Assembly: GCF_946479975.1 (NCBI RefSeq)
Contig: NZ_CAMLIX010000157.1
Span: 1-12,302 of the forward strand
Reading direction: 5' to 3'
Length of the DNA stretch: 12,302 nucleotides
Source of the DNA: an uncultured Flavobacterium sp.
GTDB taxonomy: Bacteria > Bacteroidota > Bacteroidia > Flavobacteriales > Flavobacteriaceae
Positions 1 through 8,300 of this stretch are shown one piece after another. Below the pieces are notes generated by a model. It was not told the DNA's origin, ran no database searches, and was given only the letters and a program-made list of their open reading frames with translations. Position 1 is the stretch's first letter. Every line of letters starts with the position of its first letter. The position numbers were made by a program, and so were the translations under genes.

Positions 1-25
1 GCGTTAATTGTAATGACACGATATT

Positions 26-1216
26 TTAAATTGCGTTATTTTTTTCGATTTGATCAATAATTGCTTGCACAGATCCTGCAGAAAAAAACGTATCTGCTGG
101 TGCATTGGTCACATAATCAACCAATTGATCTACGGTTGAAACCGCTACATGCATTCTAGTGTCTGATGAAGCGTAATAAACGTAAACCGTTCCGTCTTCA
201 TCTTCAATCCATCCGTTAGAAAACAAAACATTCGAAACGTCACCAACTCTTTCAATACCTTCAGGACTCATAAAATGACCAGCGGGAACGTGTGTTACTT
301 TTGAAATATCATGTAAATCGGTCATAAACAAATACAACGTATAGCGCAATCCTGCCGCAGTATTTCGAACTCCGTGTGCCAGATGGAGCCAACCTTTTGA
401 AGTTTTAATTGGAGCAGGACCAAGACCATTTTTCAATTCGTAAATGGTATGATATTGTTTTCCGAAGATAATTTTTTCTTCCTTAACAACAGGATTTCTC
501 ATGTCTTCAACAAAGCCTAAACCAATTCCACCACCAGATCCAACGTCGATAAAACCGTCTTGCGGACGTGTGTACAAAGCATATCTTCCGTTTACAAATT
601 CTGGGTGTAAAACTACATTTCGCTGTTGTCCCGTGTTCGAGATTAAATCTGGAAGTCTTTCCCAGTTTACTAAATCTTTCGTACGTACAATTCCGGCATT
701 GGCAACGGCTGAACTTGTGTCACCTTTTGGCGCTTTCGGATCTTTTCTTTCAGTGCAGAAAATTCCGTAAACATATCCGTCTTCGTGATTTACCAAACGC
801 ATATCGTACACGTTTGTATCTGGTTCTTCGGTTTGAGGAATTACGCAAGGTTTATCCCAAAATTTGAAATTATCAATTCCGTTTGGACTTTCCGCTATAG
901 CGAAAAATGATTTTCTGTCAATTCCTTCAACACGAACCGCGAGCAGATATTTCCCATTCCATTTCATTGCACCAGCGTTAAAAGCCGCGTTGATGCCAAT
1001 TCTTTCCTGTAAAAAAGGATTGGAGTTTTCGTCAAAATCAAAGCGCCAGTTCAAAGGAGCATGATCTGCCGTTACAACGGGATTTTGATAACGCTGATAA
1101 ATGCCGTTTCCAACTCCTTGTTTGGGTTTGTTTTTAAGCTCAAGCAGTGCTTTATGTTCATTTTCTAATGCCGATTTTCTTTCTTGAAAAGTCAGCGAAG
1201 ATGTTATTGTTGTCAT
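26..1216 (-). CDS. GH130 beta-mannoside phosphorylase, probably 4-O-beta-D-mannosyl-D-glucose phosphorylase
   Basis: Predicted cytoplasmic enzyme that uses phosphate to split beta-1,4-mannosyl-glucose into alpha-mannose 1-phosphate and glucose, the last step of the bacterial mannobiose pathway. The 396-residue protein has no signal peptide, and its length is close to characterised GH130 subfamily 1 enzymes (about 390). Subfamily blocks are visible: INAAFNAGAMKWNGKYLLAV (75-94), EPDTNVYDMRL (131-141), GIFCTERKD (151-159), RNVVLHPEF (199-207), YTRPQDGFIDVGSGGG (215-230), HGVRNTAAGLRY (281-292) and YYASSDTRMHVA (347-358). Asp138 in the VYDMR block aligns by context with the catalytic general acid of the B. 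fragilis enzyme (Asp131). The gene is last of three co-directional genes, with its ATG 27 bases after the symporter stop. Family assignment is secure. The choice of mannosylglucose over mannooligosaccharide phosphorylase rests on remembered subfamily motifs and is less certain. Confidence 0.95.
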   Translation of the reverse strand: MTTITSSLTFQERKSALENEHKALLELKNKPKQGVGNGIYQRYQNPVVTADHAPLNWRFDFDENSNPFLQERIGINAAFNAGAMKWNGKYLLAVRVEGIDRKSFFAIAESPNGIDNFKFWDKPCVIPQTEEPDTNVYDMRLVNHEDGYVYGIFCTERKDPKAPKGDTSSAVANAGIVRTKDLVNWERLPDLISNTGQQRNVVLHPEFVNGRYALYTRPQDGFIDVGSGGGIGLGFVEDMRNPVVKEEKIIFGKQYHTIYELKNGLGPAPIKTSKGWLHLAHGVRNTAAGLRYTLYLFMTDLHDISKVTHVPAGHFMSPEGIERVGDVSNVLFSNGWIEDEDGTVYVYYASSDTRMHVAVSTVDQLVDYVTNAPADTFFSAGSVQAIIDQIEKNNAI

Positions 1217-1243
1217 ATAAGTTGATTTCTGTATCTGAATTTT

Positions 1244-2635
1244 TTACTGATTTCGGTCTCTTTTTTCGTTTAAATCCTGTTCTATAATTTGTAATTTTTC
1301 TTCTGATAAAGGATAAAAAGCTATAAATGCTACTGAAATTGCGGCAGCAATTGCCGGTAGTATGCTTAACATTAATTGAATTCCGTTTTGAGCTGTTGCA
1401 GTCTGCTCCACATTCGCCTGAAAACCATAATAACCTAAAAGCCATCCAGCTCCAGCGCCGCCAATTGTCCATCCAAATTTTTGTGACATGGATGAAGCAG
1501 AAAACACTAATCCTGTAGCGCGTCGTCCCTGTTTCCATTCCGAATAATCGGCGCTGTCAGCATACATCGACCAGATTAAAGGGAAAATACAACCCGCACA
1601 AATACTAATTAAAATCTGAAAACTCATAATTAAGAAAACATCTTCTTTTCCGAATAAATAGAAAACAAGACTTAAAATTGCCGCTAAAGCCATCGCTCCA
1701 AAAAAGGTTTTCTTTTTACCAATTTTATTAGCAATTGGCGTTGCAATAATAACTCCGATGATATTTGCCGCTTGACCTAAAACCAAATAAATTGAAGTTG
1801 GTGTCATATGAAAATCGGCTCCAAAAAGTGAAAAATCAAAGTTTATCGTACTGCTTACGTAATATTTAAAGTAATAAACTGCCGCACCGTCACGAATCGA
1901 ATTAAATACCAAAGTACCAATTCCTGCACCAAGTAAGATCCACCAAGGTTTATTTTTTAGAAGATCATTTAAATCTTCTTTTAAGTTGTTTTGTTCGTCG
2001 GCGATTGGTTTAATTCTTTCTTTTGTAAATGCGAAACAAACCCAGAAAAAGATGGTTGTAATAAAACCGAAAACGGCGATTGTTGCCAGCCAGCCCGTTT
2101 TAGAATTTAGGCTTCCGCCGAAATAATTTACCAAAGGTTCAATCAGCCAAAGTGCTAAAAGACTTCCTCCAAAAGCAAAAACCATTCGGTAAGAAGAAAG
2201 CGTATTTCTTTCCTTTCTATCAGAAGACATTACGCCCAAAAGAGAGGCGTAAGGAACATTGATTAAAGAATAAATCATCATCATTAAAGAATAGGTAACG
2301 TAGGCGTAAATGATTTTACCTTTTTCGTCAAAATCTGGTGTGTAAAAAGTTAAAACCCCAATCACGGCAAAAGGTATTGCAACCCAAAGTAAATACGGTC
2401 TAAATTTTCCCCATTTGCTTTTTGTTCTGTCAGCCATGATTCCAACAATTGGATCAAAGCAAGAATCCCAGATTCGGGTAATTAAAAACATGGTTCCAAC
2501 AACGGCAGGCGCTAAACCGAAAACATCGGTGTAGAAAAACAATAAATACATACTGAAAATCTTCCAGAACATAGATGAAGCAGCGTCTCCAAGGCCGTAA
2601 CCAATTTTTTCTTTTAAACTAATTTTGTCGTGCAT
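1244..2635 (-). CDS. GPH-family (MelB-like) sugar:cation symporter, MFS superfamily
   Basis: Inner-membrane secondary transporter predicted to import mannobiose or short manno-oligosaccharides with Na+ or H+. The 463-residue protein is the usual length for the glycoside-pentoside-hexuronide family and has about twelve hydrophobic segments. The N-terminus carries the family hallmark GYGLGD (12-17), and near residues 53-82 is the loop pattern RIWDSCFDPIVGIMADRTKS followed by KWGKFRPYLL. The acidic residues there correspond to the cation-binding and gating region of MelB-type carriers. A conserved WSMYADSADY segment lies in the second half. The gene sits between the GH26 and GH130 genes with short gaps (39 and 27 bases), so all three are probably one transcript. 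The substrate is inferred from these neighbours; the sequence alone shows only a glycoside symporter. A homologous transporter accompanies the B. fragilis mannan phosphorolysis genes. Confidence 0.94.
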   Translation of the reverse strand: MHDKISLKEKIGYGLGDAASSMFWKIFSMYLLFFYTDVFGLAPAVVGTMFLITRIWDSCFDPIVGIMADRTKSKWGKFRPYLLWVAIPFAVIGVLTFYTPDFDEKGKIIYAYVTYSLMMMIYSLINVPYASLLGVMSSDRKERNTLSSYRMVFAFGGSLLALWLIEPLVNYFGGSLNSKTGWLATIAVFGFITTIFFWVCFAFTKERIKPIADEQNNLKEDLNDLLKNKPWWILLGAGIGTLVFNSIRDGAAVYYFKYYVSSTINFDFSLFGADFHMTPTSIYLVLGQAANIIGVIIATPIANKIGKKKTFFGAMALAAILSLVFYLFGKEDVFLIMSFQILISICAGCIFPLIWSMYADSADYSEWKQGRRATGLVFSASSMSQKFGWTIGGAGAGWLLGYYGFQANVEQTATAQNGIQLMLSILPAIAAAISVAFIAFYPLSEEKLQIIEQDLNEKRDRNQ

Positions 2636-2674
2636 TAGATTTTTTTTAAGGATTGTAATTTGCTTTTGGGGCAG

Positions 2675-3811
2675 TTATTTTAATTTTTTTTGAATGTCTT
2701 TTTCAAATATAGTTTGATCTAGGTTATAAAAATCAATAAAATCTTTTTCGCTTACTTGTCCAGAAAACGGAGCGTAATAATGCATTTTTTGTTCTTTTTC
2801 CTGCCAGCCGTGGTTTCTCCATAATAAAGCATAAGAAATTTTATAATCGCCAATTGCTTTCAAGAGTGTTCCTGTCCACCATTTTGGGTCGGGAACGGCT
2901 TCGTAACCAGCTTCTGCCAATGCCATTAATTTGTGTTTTTTAACAGTAATTTCATTTAATATTTTAAACTGATTTTGAACTTCAGTGATAAATTTTTGTC
3001 CGTTAGGATCATTGCTGTTTTGATACGTGTCAAAGCTTAACATATCGGCATAATTGTCTCCAGGATAATTAGCCAGATAATCTGCTGCGCTTGTAAAACT
3101 ACCTGTGTTGTAAACATATATTAAATTATGAACTCCTTTTTTCTGAAGATAATCGAAGGTAAATTTCCAAGCAGTTTTAAATTCTTCTGGTGTACAATTT
3201 CCTTTTCCCCACCAAAACCATCCTCCGGTAAGTTCATGAAAAGGTCTGAAAAGAATTGGAATACTTTTTCCGTTTTTATCTTTTAAAGACAAAAAGAAAA
3301 CGGCCGCTTTGTCTAACCAAGAAGTGAATTTTTTATGATTTTCGGCACTTGGGAGAATTGTTTTTAAAGAATTTTGCGTATTGTCCCAAGCATTTTTTCC
3401 AGTTGCAGGATTATCAAAATGCCAGCTAATGGTCGAAATGCCGCCTCTTGAATTGGCTTCAATAATATATTGTTTCATTTTAGCAAATGGAACTCCGTCA
3501 ATATTATTTACATCATCTTTTTCTAAACCTGCAATATCCCAGCCGTAAACCGCAGGATAATCGCCTGCAACATCTCTAATATCACTTCTTCCATTTTCAT
3601 ATTTCCATTTTACGCCGTAAGCCAAATCGTCTTGATGACCAAACAGAAAACCTTTTTGAGATAATGTATTTAGATTTTTGTAAAGTGATTTTGTTTCTGA
3701 GGTAGCTTTTTGATCTGAAAGTGACAAATTTGTATTAGTCGTATTTTTCTGTGATTCGCACGAAATGCCAATTAAAACAGCTGCGAAAAGCATGGTAAAA
3801 TGTTTTTTCAT
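2675..3811 (-). CDS. GH26 beta-1,4-mannanase, lipoprotein
   Basis: Glycoside hydrolase predicted to cut beta-1,4-mannan or manno-oligosaccharides outside the cytoplasm. The 378-residue protein begins with a lipoprotein signal peptide: a short positive N-terminus, a hydrophobic stretch, then the lipobox LIGISC with Cys18 as the lipidated residue. The catalytic domain fills residues about 35-375. The acid/base is Glu193 in FRPFHELTGGWFWWG, and the nucleophile is Glu300 in MALAEAGYE; both contexts are diagnostic of GH26. Other family marks are FGHQDD (57-62), YGWDIAG (89-95) and SWHFDNP (129-135). It is the first gene of the three-gene operon. In B. fragilis the matching GH26 releases mannobiose, and an exo-type mannobiohydrolase is plausible here, though the mode cannot be read from sequence. 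The residues after the lipidated Cys (ESQKN) are only weakly acidic, so a periplasmic or surface location is undecided. Confidence 0.95.
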   Translation of the reverse strand: MKKHFTMLFAAVLIGISCESQKNTTNTNLSLSDQKATSETKSLYKNLNTLSQKGFLFGHQDDLAYGVKWKYENGRSDIRDVAGDYPAVYGWDIAGLEKDDVNNIDGVPFAKMKQYIIEANSRGGISTISWHFDNPATGKNAWDNTQNSLKTILPSAENHKKFTSWLDKAAVFFLSLKDKNGKSIPILFRPFHELTGGWFWWGKGNCTPEEFKTAWKFTFDYLQKKGVHNLIYVYNTGSFTSAADYLANYPGDNYADMLSFDTYQNSNDPNGQKFITEVQNQFKILNEITVKKHKLMALAEAGYEAVPDPKWWTGTLLKAIGDYKISYALLWRNHGWQEKEQKMHYYAPFSGQVSEKDFIDFYNLDQTIFEKDIQKKLK

Positions 3812-4008
3812 TTTTGGATTGTTGGTTGTTAATAGAGCTAAATGCTAAAGATTCAATGATTTATAGCTTTTAAATCAAATGCTTTTTTGGTTAGAAAATT
3901 CTCTAGCAATTTGCCTTTTAAATTATTAAAACTATAAAAAGATATTCAATTAAAAATGATTAATGTTTATTATTGAAGTTCTTTTTAAAGAAATGATAAT
4001 TAATTTTT

Positions 4009-4016
4009 CAAAGATA
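4009..4016 (-). promoter_or_regulatory. Candidate -7 box of the GH26-symporter-GH130 operon
   Basis: The minus strand reads TATCTTTG, a perfect match to the Bacteroidota -7 consensus TAnnTTTG. It would place the transcript start near 4002, giving a leader of about 190 bases before the GH26 ATG. There is no TTG at the normal -33 distance; the nearest on the minus strand (4052-4054) is 35 bases away. The promoter would therefore be weak or activator-dependent, which suits control by the adjacent AraC protein. Confidence 0.45.
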
Positions 4017-4047
4017 ATTGGATGAATATCGTGTAATTAATATTATT

Positions 4048-4070
4048 TTATCAATTATATATCATATTAT
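4048..4070 (-). promoter_or_regulatory. Candidate activator-binding element upstream of the GH26 operon
   Basis: Read in the direction of GH26 transcription, this segment contains ATGATATA (4065-4058) followed by TTGATAA (4054-4048). The same two words in the same order and orientation occur upstream of susC (5181-5188 and 5200-5206), with 3 bases between them here and 11 there. The element lies roughly 45-65 bases before the predicted start site, a typical position for AraC-type activators. The region is AT-rich, so chance similarity is a real alternative. Confidence 0.25.
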
Positions 4071-4117
4071 TGCAATCAAAAAAAAGAAATGTTTCTTTCC
4101 TGATACAATATTCTAAT

Positions 4118-4996
4118 ATGAGTGCTACAAAAAATTTTTATAGAGAAATTGCGCCCCTTGCTGCAAGTGACAGCTTTTTGGTTTTTGACCGTGTAAAAGA
4201 CAGCTTTGATTTCCCGGTTCATTATCATCCTGAATTTGAAATAAATTTTATTTTAAATGGAAAAGGAGTTAAAAGGGTAGTGGGCGATAATATTGAAGAA
4301 ATCGACAGCGTCGAATTGGTTTTGATTGGTCCCAATTTATATCACGGCTGGGAATTGAGTAAATGCACCAGTAAAAAAATTCATGAGATCACAATTCAGT
4401 TTCACAACGATTTGTTTCACGAATCTTTATTGTCAAGACGTATTATGAATCCCATTCGGGATATGTTTAATAGATCGATTCACGGAATTCTTTTTTCCAA
4501 AAAAACAGCCGAAGAATTAACGCCAAGACTTGTCAGGCTGTCTAAATTAGACGGTATGGATTATTTTTTGGAAATCACCTCTTTATTATATGATCTTGCA
4601 AATTCAAGAAATCAGCGACTGCTTTCTACGTATACAGTAGATTATGATACGTTTGATGATTATGATAAAATGAAATTGGTTTACGAATATGTTCAAAAAC
4701 ATTTTGCTGAGAAAATTACTTTAGAAGACGTTGCTAATGTTGCCAGTATGTCTATTATTTCTTTTAATCGATTTATTAAAAAACGAACAGGAAAAACATT
4801 TGTTAATTATATTAATGATATCAGAATTGGTTACGCCGCGCGCTGGCTGGTTGAGAAAGATATGAGTGTTTCTGAGGTTGCGTTTAAATCTGGCTTTAAT
4901 AATATTGCGAACTTCAATCGCAGTTTTAAGGCTACAAAAAATTGTACGCCTAGTCAATATCGTGAAGATTTTTCTGGTTTGAAACGTATTTTATAG
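4118..4996 (+). CDS. AraC-family transcriptional regulator with N-terminal cupin sensor domain
   Basis: Cytoplasmic DNA-binding regulator, probably switching the surrounding mannan genes on in response to a small sugar. From the ATG at 4118 it is 292 residues (MSATKNFYREIAPLAA...). An upstream in-frame TTG at 4070 would add 16 residues, but ATG is preferred because the extension is lysine/serine-rich with no recognisable domain. Residues about 25-95 form an AraC-type cupin with the HYHPEFEINF strand and a PNLYHGWE motif. Residues about 190-285 form the paired helix-turn-helix domain: ITLEDVANVASMSIISFNRF is the first, and VSEVAFKSGFNNIANFNRSF the second, followed by the family signature TPSQYRE. 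There is no transmembrane or kinase region, unlike the hybrid two-component regulators common in Bacteroides loci. It sits between and divergent from the enzyme operon and upstream of susC, fitting a local regulator of both. The ligand is not known. Confidence 0.93.
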   Translation: MSATKNFYREIAPLAASDSFLVFDRVKDSFDFPVHYHPEFEINFILNGKGVKRVVGDNIEEIDSVELVLIGPNLYHGWELSKCTSKKIHEITIQFHNDLFHESLLSRRIMNPIRDMFNRSIHGILFSKKTAEELTPRLVRLSKLDGMDYFLEITSLLYDLANSRNQRLLSTYTVDYDTFDDYDKMKLVYEYVQKHFAEKITLEDVANVASMSIISFNRFIKKRTGKTFVNYINDIRIGYAARWLVEKDMSVSEVAFKSGFNNIANFNRSFKATKNCTPSQYREDFSGLKRIL

Positions 4997-5015
4997 TGAT
5001 ACTTTTTTATCACTA
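4994..5015 (+). terminator. Inverted repeat overlapping the AraC stop codon, possible terminator
   Basis: TAGTGATA (4994-5001) and TATCACTA (5008-5015) are perfect 8-base arms around a CTTTTT loop. The left arm begins with the TAG stop of the regulator gene. The hairpin could end the regulator transcript, but it is AT-rich and only a broken run of T follows (a TTTTT at 5026-5030), so it is not a textbook intrinsic terminator. A protein-binding palindrome is the alternative. Confidence 0.4.
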
Positions 5016-5167
5016 ATAAATATTATTTTTAACGAAAACGTTTGATTTTTGTAATTTTGTTGATTTTTATGTAGGGTTTTGGTTCTTTAAAGGGTTGTTG
5101 TTGAGAATAATTTAATTTTTAGGCTGTTTTATTTTCATATGTGTTTTTTAAAACGCTTAAAGTAAAA

Positions 5168-5207
5168 ATATCATCATTAAATGATATAATATTATCGATT
5201 TGATAAT
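5168..5207 (+). promoter_or_regulatory. Paired AT-rich inverted repeats upstream of susC, candidate operator
   Basis: The first repeat has arms ATATCAT (5168-5174) and ATGATAT (5181-5187) with a six-base spacer, and an inner palindrome TCATT-A-AATGA (5174-5184). The second has arms ATTATC (5191-5196) and GATAAT (5202-5207) with a five-base spacer, overlapping the putative -33 TTTG. The first lies about 46-65 bases before the predicted transcript start, the usual place for an activator site. Binding by the neighbouring AraC protein is inference. Confidence 0.35.
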
Positions 5208-5226
5208 TCTCTGTGTTATAGATTTG
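5199..5226 (+). promoter_or_regulatory. Promoter of the susC-susD operon
   Basis: TTTG at 5199-5202 and TAGATTTG at 5219-5226 match the Bacteroidota -33 (TTG) and -7 (TAnnTTTG) elements, with 16 bases between them, slightly shorter than the commonly described range. The transcript would start near 5233, leaving a leader of about 80 bases before the susC ATG. Confidence 0.6.
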
Positions 5227-5236
5227 TTAAATAATT

Positions 5237-5270
5237 TAGAAGTAAAATTTACCAGGCTTTTTTACTTTTA
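5237..5270 (+). promoter_or_regulatory. Hairpin in the susC 5' leader
   Basis: TAGAAGTAAAA (5237-5247) pairs with TTTTACTTTTA (5260-5270) to give an 11-base stem with one G-U pair around a 12-base loop containing ACCAGGC. It lies almost at the predicted 5' end of the susC message, about 40 bases before the ATG. It could stabilise the mRNA end or serve as a regulatory element. No known riboswitch class is recognised, and a run of T within the right arm makes attenuation possible but not shown. Confidence 0.4.
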
Positions 5271-5311
5271 TGTTCAGGCAATAAACAAATTTAACTAACC
5301 AAACACTTATT

Positions 5312-8300
5312 ATGAAAAAACTAATGACTGACCTCATTCATTGGAATGCTAACCACAGAGCTATTCCTTTGCTATTATTTTTGGTACTGACCAGTAATTT
5401 TATTACAGCTCAGGTAAAGGTTTCAGGAACTGTATCTGATGAAAAAGGATTGTCGATCCCAGGTGCAAACGTATCGGTTGCGGGTTCTAAATCGACAGTT
5501 TCTACAGATTTTGACGGAAAATATTCTATTGATGTTCCTCAAAATGCGACATTATTATTCTCTTTTATTGGTTTCTCAACTCAGAAAGTTGCTGTAGATG
5601 GTAAAACCACTATTAATGTGATTTTAAAATCGAATGCCGAAGATTTAAAAGATGTTGTCGTAATTGGGTACGGTACTCAAAGAAGAAAAGACGTAAACAG
5701 TGCTATTTCTAGTATCTCTTCAAAAGATATCGAAAACTTAAAAGTAGCTTCTTTCGATCAGATGATGCAGGGAAAAGCGGCGGGGGTAGTTGTAAATAGT
5801 AACTCTGGAGAACCAGGAAGTAACGTTTCTGTTAGAATCCGCGGGGTCTCTTCTTTAACGGGAACCAACGAGCCTTTGTACGTAATTGATGGTGTGCCAA
5901 TTTCTGGTGATGCAAGAAACTCTTCTACATCTGGAAGAAATGCGCAGGGAAATACGAACTTTTCAAACAACGGAAATATTACTCAGAGTCCATTGGCGCT
6001 TATTAATCCAAATGATATCGAGTCTATTGATATCTTAAAAGATGCTTCTGCAACTGCAATTTATGGTTCTCGCGGTGCGAATGGTGTTGTAATTGTAACT
6101 ACAAAATCGGGTAAAAAAGGAACTGGGAAGCTTTCTTTCGAAAACTCTTATACAATTAGTAATCTTCCTAAAAAACTGCATTCAATGAACTTGCAGCAAT
6201 ACGCAAGACATCAAAATGCTTTGGCAGATGTGTATGATCCTTTGTCTAAACGTCCAGAATTTGCTCATCCAGAAGTTTTAGGAAAAGGAACAGATTGGCA
6301 AGATGCTATTTATGAAACTGGAATAATGAAAAATAATCAGTTGTCTTTTTCAGGTGGTAAAGAAGGTATCAATTATTATATTTCTGGAGGTGTTTTAAAT
6401 CAAGAAGGTATTGTAATTGAATCTGGATTTAAGAGATACAATTTTAGATCAAATATTGATGCTAGAGTAAATAAATTTATCAAAGTTGGAGTTAATATTA
6501 GTGGTGCTATCACAGATGAGAAATTGACATTAAACGGTCAGTTTAACGGAGTAGTGGCGACATCTTTATTAGCAACTCCAGATGTTGCTGTTAGAGAATT
6601 GTCTGGAGCTTTTTCTGGACCGCCTACAGGAGGAAATACTTCATTTGTAAATCCGGTTGCGACTTCTTTATTAGGGTCTAATACTTTGGTTAGAAAAAAT
6701 TATTCTGGAAACTTTTATACAAGTGTTGATATCGTAAAAGGTTTAGAATATCGTTTTGAAGCAGGTGGATACATCTATGACAATTTAGGTCAAAGATTTG
6801 ATCCGATGTATTCATTAGGAAATGCAGTGAAAAGTTTTGCAAATCTATACTACAATCCGTCAAGCGGAAATTCATGGAATTTAAAAAACATGCTTACTTA
6901 TCGTAATACGGTTGGTAAACACAATTTTACACTTTTGGCTGTGCAAGAATCAAACAGAGCACATTGGGAAGGATATTCTATTACTGCTGAAGGATATACA
7001 GATAACAATAATAAAACACTTTCTGGATCTGACTTGACAAAAGCGGTAACCAGCGGTGTATATTCTGGAACTCAAACTTTAGCTTCTTATTTAGGTAGAG
7101 CGGTTTATGATTACGGAGATAAATACGGGCTAGCGGCTTCGATTAGAACAGATGGATCTTCGAAATTTTATACTGGAAATAAATGGGGGGTATTTAGCTC
7201 TGTAAGTGGTTCTTGGAAAATTTCTAATGAGTCTTTCATGGAAAGTACCAAAAAATATGTTGATAACATCAAATTAAGAGTAGGATGGGGACAAACAGGT
7301 AATAATCAAATTGGAAATAACTTGTACGAGTCTAATCTGCATGTGGTAAATAGTTCTATGGGAACTTCATTTTTACCTTCAAACACACCAAATCAGAACT
7401 TAAAATGGGAAACTCAAGATCAAACCAACTTAGGTTTAGATTTCACAATGTTTAATTCTAAATTGACTGCTTCTGTAGATTTGTATCAAAAAATATCAAA
7501 AAATTTCTTGTATCAAGTGCCGCTGCCAAACTACCTTTCTGGAGGCGGAGATTATGAAGGTGGTGTAAATCCTCCATACTTTAATCTTGGAAGTATGAAA
7601 AATAAAGGTATCGAGATTACGCTTGGTTACACAGAGAAATTTTCGGATAATTTTACTTGGAATTCTAGCTTGAATTTTACGAAATATGAAAACGAAGTTA
7701 CCAACATGGCTGGGTTAAATATTGTGAAAACAATGGGTACGCTTGCTTATAATACGGTAACGGTTTCTAGAACTATGGAAGGTTTGCCAATTGGTTCGTT
7801 TGTAGGTTATGAAGCTGTAGGGATTTACAGAACCGATGCTGATTTGACAACTTACGGGCATACGGATGCAAATGGGACTAAAGTAGTTTTGAAAAACGGA
7901 ACAAACTCATTGCTTCCAAATTTTGAAAAAGGAGATGTTATTTATAAAGATGTAAATAATGACGGAATTATTGATCAAAATGACTTAAAAGTAATTGGAA
8001 ATCCAAATCCAAAATTCACTTACGGATTCACGAATAACTTTAAATATAAAAATGTTGATTTGTCAATTTTCGTTCAAGGAACTGCTGGAAACAAATTAAT
8101 GAACCTAACTCGTATGTCTGGTACATTAAACAGCTTTTTAGGAAGTAATTATTTAACAGAAGCAGCCGATTTTTATTCTGCTTCAAATCTTGAAGGAAGT
8201 CTGCCTAGACCTTCTAGTTATGATAATGTGAATAATGCAGTTTCATCACGTTTTATTGAAGATGGTTCTTACTTAAGAGTTCAAAACGTAACTCTAGGAT

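Larger units (their letters stand above)
3812..4117. other. Divergent intergenic region between the GH26 operon and the AraC gene
   Basis: This 306-base, very AT-rich stretch holds the promoters of both divergent units. On the minus strand there is a perfect TATCTTTG -7 box (4009-4016). TTCTTT/AAAGAA arms with a TT spacer (3979-3992) lie just inside the predicted transcript of the GH26 operon. An ATGATATA element (minus strand, 4058-4065) lies upstream of that promoter. I found no perfect TAnnTTTG box for the AraC gene. No coding sequence or RNA gene is apparent. Confidence 0.6.
4997..5311. other. Intergenic region and leader upstream of susC
   Basis: These 315 bases contain no credible gene. 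From left to right they hold the end of the hairpin at the regulator stop, a featureless AT-rich stretch to about 5165, two AT-rich inverted repeats (5168-5187 and 5191-5207), a good Bacteroidota promoter (5199-5226), a leader hairpin (5237-5270) and about 40 unstructured bases before the susC ATG. The general layout of operator, promoter and structured leader suggests that control of the import operon is concentrated here. Confidence 0.6.

Noticed and set aside
501..1064. Several open frames on the plus strand inside the GH130 gene
   Set aside because: They lie antisense to a well-conserved enzyme, have no recognisable motifs or promoter, and are explained by its codon pattern.
1158..1538. 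Open frame of 126 codons on the minus strand spanning the symporter end and GH130 start
   Set aside because: It overlaps two certain genes in another frame, and its composition (mixed Trp, Arg, Cys without domain features) is that of a shadow frame.
4070..4117. In-frame TTG start that would lengthen the AraC regulator by 16 residues
   Set aside because: The added residues show no domain or conserved feature, TTG starts are uncommon, and the ATG at 4118 gives a normal-length protein with the cupin intact.
4721..4957. Antisense open frame opposite the helix-turn-helix region of the AraC gene
   Set aside because: It has no domain features and lies wholly within a conserved coding region; treated as a shadow.
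5031..5042. Small palindrome AACG-AAAA-CGTT upstream of susC
   Set aside because: The arms are only four bases and cannot be extended, so it is expected by chance in this sequence.
5758..5970. Antisense open frame opposite the SusC plug domain
   Set aside because: It is short, lacks any supporting signal and lies opposite the strongly conserved plug motifs.
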